From: Deltaproteobacteria bacterium
GTDB taxonomy: Bacteria > Desulfobacterota > Desulfarculia > Adiutricales > Adiutricaceae
Length of the DNA stretch: 63,351 nucleotides
Reading direction: 5' to 3'
Assembly (NCBI GenBank): GCA_031273455.1
Contig: JAISRZ010000143.1
Coordinates: forward strand, 1 to 63,351
Positions 28,540 to 37,172 of the stretch are shown in pieces. Numbering within the stretch: position 1 is the stretch's first letter; each line of letters opens with the position of its first letter. The position numbers were made by a program, and so were the translations under genes. The notes beneath the pieces are model-generated. The model saw only the letters and a list, made by a program, of their open reading frames with translations. It made no database searches and was not told the DNA's origin.

Positions 28540-28571
28540 AGTCCCGGCTAATCCCTAGCCGGGACTTTTTT
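28540..28571 (+). terminator. Intrinsic terminator
   Basis: Stem AGTCCCGGCTA / TAGCCGGGACT with a 5-base loop and a run of T, 24 bp after the SprA-like gene. Confidence 0.9.
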
Positions 28572-29023
28572 ATGGTTCTTCCAAATCTTGCCTGACCAGC
28601 GCCAAGCCTTAAAACAAATAACCCGCGAACGCCTTAATTTAAGACGCTCACGGGTTCGCTCGCCTGTTAGGGGCATTATATTGGAAAATGGCCCACTTTT
28701 AAAACCCCTCTCGCTGTACCTCCCTAGCTTTAAGTCCCCCCGCCTAACCTTTAACCGTGGCTAGTCTTGGTCTTTGGGGCCAAAAGCTGTCCTTAGGTGA
28801 CTGGACCTAAAGATGAGGGCTAGAGGCTTCGTTAAGGGCCAAAAACAATTTTGACCCTTTATGACGCTCTTAACAATAAGGCTAACGGCCTCGAAGGTTA
28901 ACGGCCACGAAAGGGGTTATGAAAGGATTTAAGCTCTTAGAGCCATTAGGGTTAACCTAAAAGGCCGCCTGTATCAACCAAAATAACTGCGATGTAGCGA
29001 TATCCCTAACTAAAAGGTGATTT
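28572..29023. other. Gene-free region
   Basis: No gene or clear element seen. The last bases contain AAAAGGTGA, the probable ribosome site of the following phage-lysis remnant. Confidence 0.4.
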
Positions 29024-29392
29024 ATGGGTAAAGAGACATTATATCAGAAACTGAAAAAAATAGAGGTACAACTTCCGAATTGGAAAGAAACTATTGTCCT
29101 GATAGTGACGCTGACGAGTTTTTTCGCTTATGACTGGTAACTGGTTTGGCCGGATAAAGAGGTTTTAAGGGCAATTTTAATGATGATTTTCGCGATCTCC
29201 GGCGCGACCCAAATATCCAGGATTTTCGCGACTATTCCCCTAGTTCAAAGGACTAAGAAAAATGACCTTTTATTACTCTACTGGAAATGGATTCTCGCCG
29301 GAAGCGTAGGCCTTGGGCTCGTGGCGTTCAGTTTTTGGGTCCAGGGGCTAAGGACAAAATCAAGAGTTGATAGCGAAGCTAGCTCAAACTAA
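29024..29392 (+). pseudogene. Holin-like phage membrane protein interrupted by TAA
   Basis: ATG 29024 starts MGKETLYQKLKKIEVQLPNW, then a TM (TIVLIVTLTSFFAYDW), then TAA at 29138-29140. The same frame continues LVWPDKEVLRAILMMIFAIS with a second TM and, after LVQRTKKNDLLLL, a third TM (WKWILAGSVGLGLVAFSFWV). Position directly before spanin genes indicates a phage holin; the last TM may belong to the i-spanin N-terminus instead. One nonsense mutation separates the halves. Confidence 0.55.
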
Positions 29393-29591
29393 CGCTCAAT
29401 TAGAGGCTTTCGCTCAAAGTCAGTTGGCAAACCAGGCGGCCTTAACGGCGCGGTCGGAAGCCGCCGAAGCCTTGATTAAAGAAAAAGATATCGTTATCGC
29501 CAAATTAAGGAAGTGGTATGAAAGTGACGCGGAAGCTTGCGCTTGGAGAAATGGTCGGATTCCTGATTCTGTTTACCGTCAGTTGTGCTAG
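29352..29591 (+). pseudogene. Rz-like i-spanin, N-terminus displaced by a frameshift
   Basis: The frame open from 29352 (first start TTG 29367) encodes a coiled coil (QELIAKLAQTNAQLEAFAQ, ALTARSEAAEALIKEKDIVI) and ends CAWRNGRIPDSVYRQLC, the typical Rz C-terminus (W..IPdsV). The membrane anchor expected at the N-terminus is in the overlapping holin-like frame, one base out of phase, so a single-base frameshift probably split the gene. The lipoprotein o-spanin overlaps its 3' end, the classical Rz/Rz1 arrangement. Confidence 0.65.
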
Positions 29592-29775
29592 TAGACCGGT
29601 AATCTCGACCCCTTGTTATCCGCCGTTCGTTTATCTTCAGACGGTTCCCGAGCCCCAGTTGACAGGTCGGACTAACGCGGATCTAGCGATTTACACAGTT
29701 GAGTTATTGGCCGCTTTAAGGCTAGCGAATTCGGACAAGGTGGCTCTAAAGGCGTGGGCCGATAGTCAGTATTAA
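29518..29775 (+). CDS. Rz1-like o-spanin lipoprotein, intact copy
   Basis: 85 residues with a signal peptide and lipobox FTVSC (Cys at residue 23), a Pro-containing mature start (RPVISTPCYPPFVYLQTVPE), and the conserved tail NADLAIYTVELLAALRLANS followed by DKVALKAW. It overlaps the Rz-like frame by 74 bp in another phase, as in phage spanin pairs that fuse inner and outer membranes at lysis. Two decayed paralogues lie at 31032 and 31758. Confidence 0.75.
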   Translation: MKVTRKLALGEMVGFLILFTVSCASRPVISTPCYPPFVYLQTVPEPQLTGRTNADLAIYTVELLAALRLANSDKVALKAWADSQY

Positions 29776-29900
29776 AGAAGACTTTACTTCTCCGGGGTTT
29801 TTCTTTTCCGGGGTTTGGGTGGTTAGACCAGTTGAAAATAGCTTCGTTTCGTGAGTTGATTTTTTTGGGAATATCGGTTCATTTATTGTTGATAAATTTA

Positions 29901-30257
29901 TTATACAAAAATAAAAAATTTTAAAACAACAGAAAGGGAAAAGCTAAAAATAACTGATAAAAAAATTAATATTAAGCCTAACTTTTTATTATAAATTTCT
30001 GGTATACCAAACCATGATTCATTTGATGAAACAACAATTCCTCCAAGTAAAGTAATAAAAGTTAAAATAATATGACTAAATATTATTGTAAAATTTTCTT
30101 GTTTTAAATATTTTAAACAGTAAATTTGTTTTATTAATTCATTTATTTGTCTATCTTTATCTATGTTTATAACTTCTAAAGCTTTAATTTTGCTATCGTG
30201 ATCGGCAATTGTTTTAATAAAACGGTATATTTCACGTTTTGCCAGTGTCATTTGCAA
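29901..30257 (-). CDS. Small two-TM membrane protein, candidate toxin of a Panacea pair
   Basis: 118 residues, very AT-rich. An N-terminal amphipathic/coiled part (KREIYRFIKTIADHDSKIKA) is followed by two TM segments (about 55-76 and 93-116). It is encoded 89 bp downstream of the DUF4065 (Panacea) gene on the same strand. Panacea antitoxins pair with many unrelated toxins, some of them small membrane proteins, so this is the natural toxin candidate. There is no direct sequence evidence for toxicity. Confidence 0.6.
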   Translation of the reverse strand: MQMTLAKREIYRFIKTIADHDSKIKALEVINIDKDRQINELIKQIYCLKYLKQENFTIIFSHIILTFITLLGGIVVSSNESWFGIPEIYNKKLGLILIFLSVIFSFSLSVVLKFFIFV

Positions 30258-30346
30258 TATTTTGTCATATTATTTATATATAACACCTTTTTGTTGCTTT
30301 GTTTCATTTTTTGCAGGTTTATTTGGGAAATCATAGGACATTGTTT

Positions 30347-30871
30347 CTAGCGTCTATCTGTAGGAGATTCGGTTAATAATGATTTAAAATATGACTTCAT
30401 TAATTCTACAGGAATAATTTTAGATGTTGTTTTTTTATTTTCATACGCAAGACTAACTTGATACCAAGGGGTATTTTCTTTATGAGTATCATTTACTAAA
30501 TCCCAAGGGGGAATCTTAGAAAATTCATTCCAAAAAGAAAGTATAAAATCTTCTTCTTTTTCGTTATTAAAAATAACTTTTGGTTTTGTTATGGTATAAA
30601 TACCGTTAATAATAGCATATCCTCGAATTAATTTATTAATTTCTTTATCTCTATAACGCCGTAACGAACGATAAATTGAATCTATAACTGGTCCGTATTT
30701 CCATGCTTCAATATTATCCTCAAATAAAGGACAATCAAAATAAGCTAAATACCAGCCTTGAATGTAATAAAGTAACTTTTGAATCTTCAAATGTGTTAAA
30801 TTAGAATTATCATTTAAATTCTTTTCTATAAACCAATTTGCGATAGCTATAGCTTGATAAAGAATAGCCAT
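30347..30871 (-). CDS. Panacea / DUF4065 (SocA-like) antitoxin-domain protein
   Basis: 174 residues, AT-rich. HLKIQKLLYYIQGWYLAYFD, PLFEDNIEAWKYGPVIDSIY and FILSFWNEFSKIPPWDLVND are the landmarks of the DUF4065/GepA/SocA family. SocA is a proteolytic-adaptor antitoxin in Caulobacter, and Panacea-domain proteins neutralise varied toxins. Length and motif order are complete. It forms an apparent operon with the two-TM protein and sits between duplicated spanin genes. Confidence 0.85.
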   Translation of the reverse strand: MAILYQAIAIANWFIEKNLNDNSNLTHLKIQKLLYYIQGWYLAYFDCPLFEDNIEAWKYGPVIDSIYRSLRRYRDKEINKLIRGYAIINGIYTITKPKVIFNNEKEEDFILSFWNEFSKIPPWDLVNDTHKENTPWYQVSLAYENKKTTSKIIPVELMKSYFKSLLTESPTDRR

Positions 30872-31031
30872 AAATCACCAACATCATGCTCTGTTAGAGT
30901 TTATCATTTGTCCTAAGTGTCTATTTGTCTTAAGCCCGGAATAGTTACTAAGTGTCATAATTATTTTATTGTGTGTTTTATTGTGTGAAGCGTAGTTTGT
31001 CAACGAAAAATTAAAAGGTTAAAAGGTTAAT

Positions 31032-31280
31032 ATGAAAATTACGATTGGGATTACGCTCGCCTTCCTGACTTTGTTTACCGTCAGCTGCGCCAGTAGACCG
31101 GTAATCTCGACCCCTTGTTACCCATAGTTCGTTTATCTCCAGACGGTTCCCGAGCCTAAATTAACAGGTCAGACTAACGTGGATTTAGCGATTTACACAG
31201 TTAAGTTATTGGCCGCTTTAAGGCTAGCGAACTCGGACAAGGTAGCTCTGAAGGTTTAAGCCGATAGTCTTCAGAAATAA
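31032..31280 (+). pseudogene. Rz1-like o-spanin, second copy with two in-frame stops
   Basis: ATG 31032 reads MKITIGITLAFLTLFTVSC (lipobox) and then runs parallel to the copy at 29518, but TAG at 31125-31127 and TAA near 31257 interrupt it. DNA similarity to copy 1 is high from the lipobox to the C-terminus. No Rz partner was seen upstream. Confidence 0.75.
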
Positions 31281-31319
31281 ACGCCTTATTTTTTAGGTGA
31301 TTTAGGTCTCCGGGTCTGA

Positions 31320-31595
31320 CTAATTGTCAAACAGGCCGGTTTCGTAACGGTGGGCGTTTAGCGATTGATTTAGAGGAGCAAACCATATTAGAGGTACTAG
31401 AAGGGGTAAGGAACAAAACTCTAAAACAACGGCATGATCAGGCTCTTGAATCTTCGAGCCCTTTGATAGATCGCTGGCCTCCATCATTTTTTCGATCGTG
31501 CCTAGATAAACCCGCTTGATAATACGAGGCTTTCAGTTAACTCTAGCTGAATCGACAGCATAGTAGTTAGGACGCCCTTTTTTTATTTTGGTCAC
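31320..31595 (-). pseudogene. IS1634-like transposase N-terminal fragment
   Basis: The minus-strand frame from GTG 31595 reads VTKIKKGRPNYYAVDSARVN, a TGA at 31533-31535, then KPRIIKRVYLGTIEKMMEAS and EPDHAVVLEFCSLPL. This matches the N-terminal pattern of IS1634-class transposases (KKGR..YY.VES.R..GK.R.....YLG). Only about 90 codons remain. Confidence 0.55.
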
Positions 31596-31757
31596 CAAAG
31601 AAGTTATGATTTTAAGTCCATCGTTAGCAGGGTAACACAACAGTCTGATTTTCTCATTAATCCTTTGGTAATACAAGCTTTTTCTTAAAATCAAGTAAGG
31701 TAATACATTTTCACAAGGTTAACTATGTGATATTATTGGATTTATTGGTTTTCCTCT

Positions 31758-31868
31758 ATGGTAACTGCGAAACTCGGGATAGAACTCAAGTACTCCTTAA
31801 GACAAGCCAACGCCGATAAGGAGGCTCTGCGCCTCTGGGCCGAGGGTCAGCTACTACCCTCAAACTAG
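31758..31868 (+). pseudogene. Third o-spanin tail fragment
   Basis: A 36-codon frame, MVTAKLGIELKYSLRQANAD then KEALRLWAEGQLLPSN, aligns with the C-terminal 30 residues of the o-spanin at 29518 (YTVELLAALRLANSDKVALKAW). The N-terminal lipoprotein part is gone. Confidence 0.5.
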
Positions 31869-31966
31869 GATATCTACTTTCAAAATTTTGGGAATTGATT
31901 TTTAGAAAACCTTAGCGCCGACCCCTCTTTTTCCTCTCCATTTTCCCCGTAAGTCCTTGATTTTAT

Positions 31967-32041
31967 TGGTGCGCCATGAAGGACTTGAACCTTCAACCTA
32001 ATGATTAAGAGTCATTTGCTCTGCCATTGAGCTAATGGCGC
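31967..32041 (-). tRNA. tRNA-Lys (anticodon CTT)
   Basis: On the minus strand: acceptor GCGCCAT (from 32041) pairs with ATGGCGC, discriminator A, encoded CCA. D arm GCTC..GAGC, anticodon stem AATGA-CTCTTAA-TCATT, T arm AAGG-TTCAAGT-CCTT. It bounds the accessory island on the right. Confidence 0.95.
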
Positions 32042-32551
32042 GTCTCTGTTGACAAAAGGTAGCCTAAAAATCGCCTTAGTGACCGAGGGTCTACCAGGTC
32101 TTTAGAAGGCTTAGACGATTAAAGTTTAGGAGCTTAACCTCCGCCTTAACCACCTAAAACACTAGAAAAATTAAGGGGTTCCCCAACTGGAAAACCGCCT
32201 TAAACCTTCAAGGGCCTTCTTTAAGACGGGGAAGAATATACCTTCTATCTTTATTAAAGTCAAATCAGGTTTTTTGCCCGGATATGGGCCTTTCTTAGCC
32301 GTCTACCGGCTCCATAAGACTTTGGCTAAAATGACACCGCTTCGGACCACTTGGCCGTTTTGAGTGACCCTAACCCTTTTCCTTATTCGCCGCCCTTTAG
32401 CTATCATTCCGCCCTTAAGCCATATTTTCCGTTCGCGGCCATTGGTTTTCTGATACAATCTGGGGGCTTAAATCTAGAACCTTCTTGGTTTAGCCGGTTT
32501 AAGGCTTTTTAGAGCCTTATTCTCGGTAATCTATCTCATAAAGAGGCTTCC
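32042..32551. other. Gene-free region upstream of the flavin reductase
   Basis: No gene on either strand. It should contain the divergent promoters for tRNA-Lys and the flavin reductase; no motif is strong enough to place. Confidence 0.4.
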
Positions 32552-33121
32552 ATGAAAAAATCCCTTGGCCCTTTGACCTTAGCCTACCCTTTGCCCGCTT
32601 ATCTCATTGGCTCCTATGATCCTAAAGGCCGACCCAACATCATGACCGCCGCCTGGTCGGGGATTGTCAACTCGGATCCGCCTTGCGTGGCCGTTTCCAT
32701 TAGACCCACCCGCCTTTCCTATGAGTCCATCTTTAAGAACCAAGCCTTCACCGTGAACTACCCCCGCTCCACCCTAGCGACCCAAGTGGATTTCGCCGGT
32801 CTCTTCTCCGGTCGGGACCAGGATAAGTTCGCGGCCACCGGGTTAACCCCCGTGGCTAGCTCCTTGGTTAAAGCCCCTTACGTGGCCGAATGCCCGGTGA
32901 TCGCCGAATGCCGGTTATTTAAGACCTTGGAGCTGGGGACCCATACCTTATTCGTGGGGGAAATCCTGGACATTAAGGCCGATGAGGGTTTAGAAAGCCC
33001 CCAAGGCGGTTTGGACCTCACCAAAGTCGATCCCCTGGTCTATAATAGCGGGGCCCAGTATCACCAAGTGGGCCCGGCCCTGGGCAAGGCTTTTTCCATT
33101 GGTCGGACCTTACAGAAATAA
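32552..33121 (+). CDS. Flavin reductase-like FMN-binding protein (flavoredoxin type)
   Basis: 189 residues, full length for the DIM6/NTAB family. YLIGSYDPKGRPNIMTAAWS, the SDPPCVAVSIRP strand, the loop AFTVNYPRSTL and ECRLFKTLELGTHTLFVGEI are characteristic. Desulfovibrio flavoredoxins of this family bind FMN and transfer electrons in sulfite/thiosulfate metabolism or act as NAD(P)H:flavin reductases. Monocistronic here. Confidence 0.88.
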   Translation: MKKSLGPLTLAYPLPAYLIGSYDPKGRPNIMTAAWSGIVNSDPPCVAVSIRPTRLSYESIFKNQAFTVNYPRSTLATQVDFAGLFSGRDQDKFAATGLTPVASSLVKAPYVAECPVIAECRLFKTLELGTHTLFVGEILDIKADEGLESPQGGLDLTKVDPLVYNSGAQYHQVGPALGKAFSIGRTLQK

Positions 33122-33487
33122 CCCCTAACCTATCTTTTAATAACTCTTAAAAGACCGCTTAACTTACGCTTAAAAACCGGTTGTTTTAAGTTATTAAAGG
33201 TAAATATCGTTAAATAAGCCTTAAGGGTTTACTTTGGGGCTTATTGGGGCTTCGGCCGCTTCAGTCTGGCCCAGAGTTTATTTGATCTTCAGACCTTAAT
33301 GGCGGCTCGGGATTATCTTCTATTTTTCTCAATTTGTGATAGTATTAGCTTATCCCCAAAGGCGTTGGGAACTTAATAAGCCCCTTTCGTTTTTTTGGGT
33401 TTGGGAAGGCTAAACTCTTAGCGCCCTTATCACTATCGACCTATCGCCTTCCCTATTTGTTAGGAACAAGCGCCTGAAAGACTCGCG
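33122..33487. other. Gene-free region
   Basis: Nothing supported. AT-rich at 33180-33220 and 33320-33350, probably including the antiporter promoter. Confidence 0.4.
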
Positions 33488-35269
33488 ATGGAAATATCTC
33501 CGGAAATTCTGATTGGCAAGATTATCGTTCTCCTTGGTCTTTCAGTCGGTCTCATCTATTTTGGCCTCCGTCTTAAAATGCCGGCCATTGTGGGCTTTTT
33601 AGTCACCGGCATCTTAGTTGGCCCTTACGGCTTAGGTTTAATCAGCGATCCCGCCCAGGTGGAAGTCTTATCCGAGCTGGGGGTGGTCCTTTTACTCTTC
33701 ACCATAGGCCTGGAGTTCTCCATCCAGAGCTTATTAAAGATGAAAAAGTTGGTCCTATTGGGCGGTGGTCTCCAGATGCTCTTTGGGACGGCCCTCATCT
33801 TTCCCATAGCCTTCTTCTTGGGTTTCTCCTGGAACACCTCTCTACTTTTTGGCTTTCTCTTTTCCCTGTCCTCCACGGCCATTGTCTTAAAGCTCTTACA
33901 GGAAAAAGGGGAAATGGACTCGGCCCACGGTCGAGGGGCCTTTGGGGTTCTCATCTTCCAGGATCTGGCCGTGGTGCCCTTAGTCTTAATCCTCCCCATG
34001 CTGGCTGGCCATAGCGGCGGGGATCCGGTTTATATCATCCTGGGCAAAGTCTTAGCCATCCTGGTCATCGTCTTAGCCATGGCCAACTGGGTGGTGCCCT
34101 GGCTCATGAAGAAGATCGCCTCCACTAAGAGTAACGAGCTTTTCATGTTCGCGGTGGCTTTAATCTGCCTGGGCACGGCCTTTTTAACCGCCGAGGCTGG
34201 GTTATCCTTAGCCCTAGGGGCTTTTATGGCTGGCTTGATCATCGCGGGCTCGCCCTACGCTTATCAGGCCATTAGCTCGGTCATGCCCATGAGAGACATC
34301 TTCACCAGCCTCTTTTTCGTCTCCATTGGCATGAAGATGGACATTAAATTCCTGGTCAATAACCCCTTTATCGTCATTGGCCTGGCTTTAGCCATCATGA
34401 TCTTAAACACCGTGTCCACGGCTTTGGCCATGAAAGCCGCTGGGTTAAGAGGCCGAGTGGCCGTCATGGTGGGCTTCGCTCTGTGCCAGGTCGGGGAATT
34501 CGCCTTTGTTTTAGCCAAAAGCGGCGGCAATTTAGGCCTTTTGTCCGACACGGCCATGATCGCCTTTTTAAACATCGCCGTTTTAACCATGGCCATGACG
34601 CCCTTAGCCTTAGAGCTGGGGCGCCGCTTAGGGCCCAGCTTTGGGGCCATGGAAACGCCCTTTGTTGGCAGCATTAAAGGCCACGTGGAAAACCACGCCG
34701 TGGTCATTGGCTTTGGGGTGGCTGGTCAAGCCGTGGCTAGAGCTTGCCGTTTAATGGGTCGGCAATACGCCATCATCGACATGAACCCAGGTAGCGTCCA
34801 GTCCTACCAAGCTAAAGGCGAGCCCATCATCTTTGGCGACGCGGTCAATGAGGCCGTTTTAGAGCACGTGGGCGTTTTAAGGGCCGCCATCTTGGTCATT
34901 AGCATCCCCGACCCGGTGGCCACCAGAAGGATCATCGCCCAGGCTCGGCTTTTAAACCCCAACTTGTACATCGTGGCCCGGACCCGGTTTTTATTGACCG
35001 GGGAGTTATTAAAGCGCTTAGGGGCTAACGAGGTCTTAGCCGAGGAGTTTGAGGCGGCTTTGGCCGTTTTTGACTCGGTTTTAAACTTTTTCCACTTGGA
35101 CAAAGAAAATATAGTTAGTCAACTAACCCTAGCCCGCGAACATGGGCCCAATGATTTTCACACCACTGTGTCCCCCCTGGCTCAACCGGAGCCTAACCTC
35201 CAGCCCCAACCAGAAACCAACCCGGACCCTAGCGTCGATCCGCCCGTGGCCAACGGGCGATGTATGTGA
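33488..35269 (+). CDS. CPA2-family cation:proton antiporter with RCK (TrkA-N) domain (KefB-like)
   Basis: 593 residues. About twelve hydrophobic segments span residues 8-385, with family motifs GFLVTGILVGPYGLGL and FQDLAVVPLVLILPM. A Rossmann RCK_N domain follows (NHAVVIGFGVAGQAVARACR, about 405-520) with YAIIDMNPGSVQ as the nucleotide-binding acidic strand. The C-terminal tail is Pro/Asn-rich and short, without a full TrkA-C domain. It probably exports K+ or Na+ in exchange for protons in the inner membrane. It is followed by a terminator-like hairpin before cysE. Confidence 0.9.
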   Translation: MEISPEILIGKIIVLLGLSVGLIYFGLRLKMPAIVGFLVTGILVGPYGLGLISDPAQVEVLSELGVVLLLFTIGLEFSIQSLLKMKKLVLLGGGLQMLFGTALIFPIAFFLGFSWNTSLLFGFLFSLSSTAIVLKLLQEKGEMDSAHGRGAFGVLIFQDLAVVPLVLILPMLAGHSGGDPVYIILGKVLAILVIVLAMANWVVPWLMKKIASTKSNELFMFAVALICLGTAFLTAEAGLSLALGAFMAGLIIAGSPYAYQAISSVMPMRDIFTSLFFVSIGMKMDIKFLVNNPFIVIGLALAIMILNTVSTALAMKAAGLRGRVAVMVGFALCQVGEFAFVLAKSGGNLGLLSDTAMIAFLNIAVLTMAMTPLALELGRRLGPSFGAMETPFVGSIKGHVENHAVVIGFGVAGQAVARACRLMGRQYAIIDMNPGSVQSYQAKGEPIIFGDAVNEAVLEHVGVLRAAILVISIPDPVATRRIIAQARLLNPNLYIVARTRFLLTGELLKRLGANEVLAEEFEAALAVFDSVLNFFHLDKENIVSQLTLAREHGPNDFHTTVSPLAQPEPNLQPQPETNPDPSVDPPVANGRCM

Positions 35270-35279
35270 AGTTTTTTTT

Positions 35280-35343
35280 CCGGTCGCTGGCGGCTATAAT
35301 ACATTCAATTCTCCCGGTATTTTTTGTTCCACATGGCGACCGG
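35280..35343 (+). other. Long-range inverted repeat in the kefB-cysE spacer
   Basis: CCGGTCGC (35280-35287) pairs with GCGACCGG (35336-35343), enclosing a TATAAT (35295-35300) promoter-like hexamer. It could be a leader structure or an operator pair; low certainty. Confidence 0.3.
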
Positions 35344-35355
35344 AAAACGCGGTTT

Positions 35356-35383
35356 AGCCCCGTAAGGCGGGCCTCGTTTTTTT
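35356..35383 (+). terminator. Terminator-like hairpin 58 bp upstream of cysE
   Basis: AGCCCCG / CGGGCCT stem (one mismatch, loop TAAGG), then CG and seven T. It either ends the antiporter transcript or, if transcription starts at the upstream TATAAT, acts as an attenuator for cysE. Confidence 0.6.
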
Positions 35384-35440
35384 AGTTAATCAATTTACTT
35401 TGGTTATTACCTCGAATTTAAACAAATAGAGATAAATACC

Positions 35441-36415
35441 ATGACTACTCGCGCTGATTATCATTCCAATTGCGAATACAATGAATCCTTTCAGGACTAC
35501 CTTGAGAACGACGCCCCGGTCATTAAAGAGGTCGCCGAAAAGCTCCTCGCGAGCCGCAAGACCCTTCGCGAGTTCGAGTATCTGCCCGCGGCCCCTCGAC
35601 CGGACGCGACCTCAGTCTGGAAAATCGTCAAGTTAGCCCGCCGTCTTATTTTCCCGGGCTTTTTCGAGCCCCCGCAAATTCACCGGGAACAGAACCCGGA
35701 GTACTCCATCGCTCAGACGGTTAGCGCTCTGTATAGCCTTCTGTCTAAGGAGATCTTAGCCTCCATTCGGCATGACCACATTCGTTACGGGCGCGCTTGC
35801 GTCAACTGTCGTCAACAAAGTCGGCTCCTCGCCCGACAGTTTATCCTGGAAATCCCCCGGTTAAGGCAGGTCTTAGCCGCCGACGTTTTAGCCACTAAAG
35901 AAGGCGATCCCGCGGCGGGGAGTCACCTAGACCAGATCATCCTCTGCTACCCCGGGGTTTTAGCCACCTTAGTCTACCGCTTAGCCCATGAGCTCTTGAT
36001 CCGGGACGTCCCTTTTATCCCGCGGATCATGACGGAACAAGCCCACTCGACCACGGGCATTGACATCCACCCGGGGGCCAAGATAGGGGAAAGCTTCTTT
36101 ATTGACCACGGGACCGGCGTGGTTATTGGCGAAACCTCGATCATTGGCCAAAGGGTCCGGATCTACCAAGGGGTCACCTTGGGGGCCTTATCCCTGCCCA
36201 AAGACGCCGGAGTCTCGTTAAAGGGCCATAAACGTCACCCGACCATTGAGGACGACGTCATTATCTACTCCGGGGCCACCATCCTCGGCGGGGAAACCAC
36301 CATCGGGGCTCGCTCGGTCATTGGCGGCAACGTCTGGCTAACCGATAGCGTCCCCCCGGACACTAAGGTTTTTATTAAAAAGCCGGAGCTCATCTTTATA
36401 AACAATAAGGCGTAA
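35441..36415 (+). CDS. cysE: Serine O-acetyltransferase
   Basis: Acetylates serine with acetyl-CoA, first step of cysteine synthesis. 324 residues with a long helical N-terminal region (about 190 residues, typical of the EpsC-like subclass) and a left-handed beta-helix of hexapeptide repeats from GIDIHPGAKIGESFFIDHGT to about residue 310. Catalytic-site signatures: DHGTGVVIGET (Asp/His) and KGHKRHPTIEDDV. It ends in a short IKKPELIFINNKA tail; such C-terminal peptides in other CysE dock into cysteine synthase, here ending KA rather than I. Confidence 0.93.
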   Translation: MTTRADYHSNCEYNESFQDYLENDAPVIKEVAEKLLASRKTLREFEYLPAAPRPDATSVWKIVKLARRLIFPGFFEPPQIHREQNPEYSIAQTVSALYSLLSKEILASIRHDHIRYGRACVNCRQQSRLLARQFILEIPRLRQVLAADVLATKEGDPAAGSHLDQIILCYPGVLATLVYRLAHELLIRDVPFIPRIMTEQAHSTTGIDIHPGAKIGESFFIDHGTGVVIGETSIIGQRVRIYQGVTLGALSLPKDAGVSLKGHKRHPTIEDDVIIYSGATILGGETTIGARSVIGGNVWLTDSVPPDTKVFIKKPELIFINNKA

Positions 36416-36711
36416 AGCCGGTGATATCTTTACTGTGGCGGCGATGTCTGGTTTTTGGCTTCATTAAAAAAGAGCCTGGCCAGAGATCGCCGCTTTTTCT
36501 TTGGCGTTACCGGTTTAGCTATTGGGGTTCCCTAAAGAGCCCCAGCTTTAGCCCCAAAAACGCGTCTAAACCCGTCATCGGCCCCAAGCTAGCGGCCATT
36601 TTAGCCCCGGACCTTTATGGTTTTATGATCCCACCACAAGATTTTCGTTTAACGGCCCTTTCAATATAAAAAATACGACCATCCTAAATTAACCCTTCCC
36701 AAGCCATCAAA
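36416..36711. other. Spacer after cysE without a supported gene
   Basis: An 82-codon frame from GTG 36421 has no ribosome site and no protein-like composition; I do not call it. The right end turns AT-rich into the leader repeat. Confidence 0.4.
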
Positions 36712-36903
36712 ATTAATATATAATATACTGGCGTTGAGAGAGGACAATTTTCTGGCTAAGCCTAACGCCTCGCCCGTTTCCCTAAAGGTCTCTCCCCAAG
36801 GGACTTAGGTCAGGCTCAATAGGCGCGTCAATCAAGATGGGCTGGCCTACGGAAAAGAAGGACTGGCTTGGTGGAAAGAAGGGAAAGACGACAGTTTGAC
36901 CGG
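36712..36903 (+). repeat. Leader repeat copy 1 (upstream of the ABC-3C-like genes)
   Basis: An AT-rich start with TATAAT at 36719-36724, then blocks shared with the copy at 38971-39126: GAGAGAGGACAATT, CTGGCT, TTCCCTA, GGTCAGGCTCAATAGG versus GTCAGATTCAAAAGG, GGCGCGTCAAT, ACTGGCT, GGAAAGAC-ACGACAGT. It ends 12 bp before the start of the next gene, so it is a promoter plus 5' leader in both places. Confidence 0.6.
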
Positions 36904-36914
36904 AAGGCTTTAAC

Positions 36915-37172
36915 TTGCGACTTAGACCAACTAGACATTCGCATCCAGATCTGACGATCATCAATTTATCGACGTTACTTTTGGCGAAACTAAAGGAACA
37001 ACGCGTTGTTAAATTTGATGATTCGCTTAATTATTCTAAACAGAGCCTAAGTGGCGGGGTGGACGCCACAGGGGTGGACGCCCTTTTTTGGCCAACGCTG
37101 AATTTTCTTTTTATATTAGGTTTACTGGAGTACCGTCAAGAAACTGATGAATTTGAGTATACGGGATTATGA
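36915..37172 (+). CDS. ABC-three-component-like middle component (MC6-like)
   Basis: 85 residues from TTG 36915 with GGAAGG at 36902-36907. HPDLTIINLSTLLLAKLKEQ, then LFWPTLNFLFILGLLEYRQE and DEFEYTGL follow the pattern of small middle components of ABC-3C systems (P..S...L...IL..L, D...AL..LFALG.I). Its stop overlaps the ATG of the DUF2326 ATPase gene (ATGA), the standard gene pair. ABC-3C systems are predicted conflict/defence devices in which a DUF2326-type ATPase controls an effector. Confidence 0.65.
   Translation: MRLRPTRHSHPDLTIINLSTLLLAKLKEQRVVKFDDSLNYSKQSLSGGVDATGVDALFWPTLNFLFILGLLEYRQETDEFEYTGL

Noticed and set aside
20736..32041. Right attachment site as a duplicate of the tRNA-Asn 3' end
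   Set aside because: No second copy of the T-arm/acceptor segment was seen by eye; tRNA-Lys has its own different sequence.
35280..35383. Cysteine- or SAM-responsive riboswitch before cysE
   Set aside because: Only a long-range stem and a terminator-like hairpin are visible; no known riboswitch core motif could be matched.
36421..36669. 82-codon frame from GTG right after cysE
   Set aside because: No ribosome site, no domain-like composition, rich in Pro/Trp/Ser typical of random GC DNA; treated as spacer.
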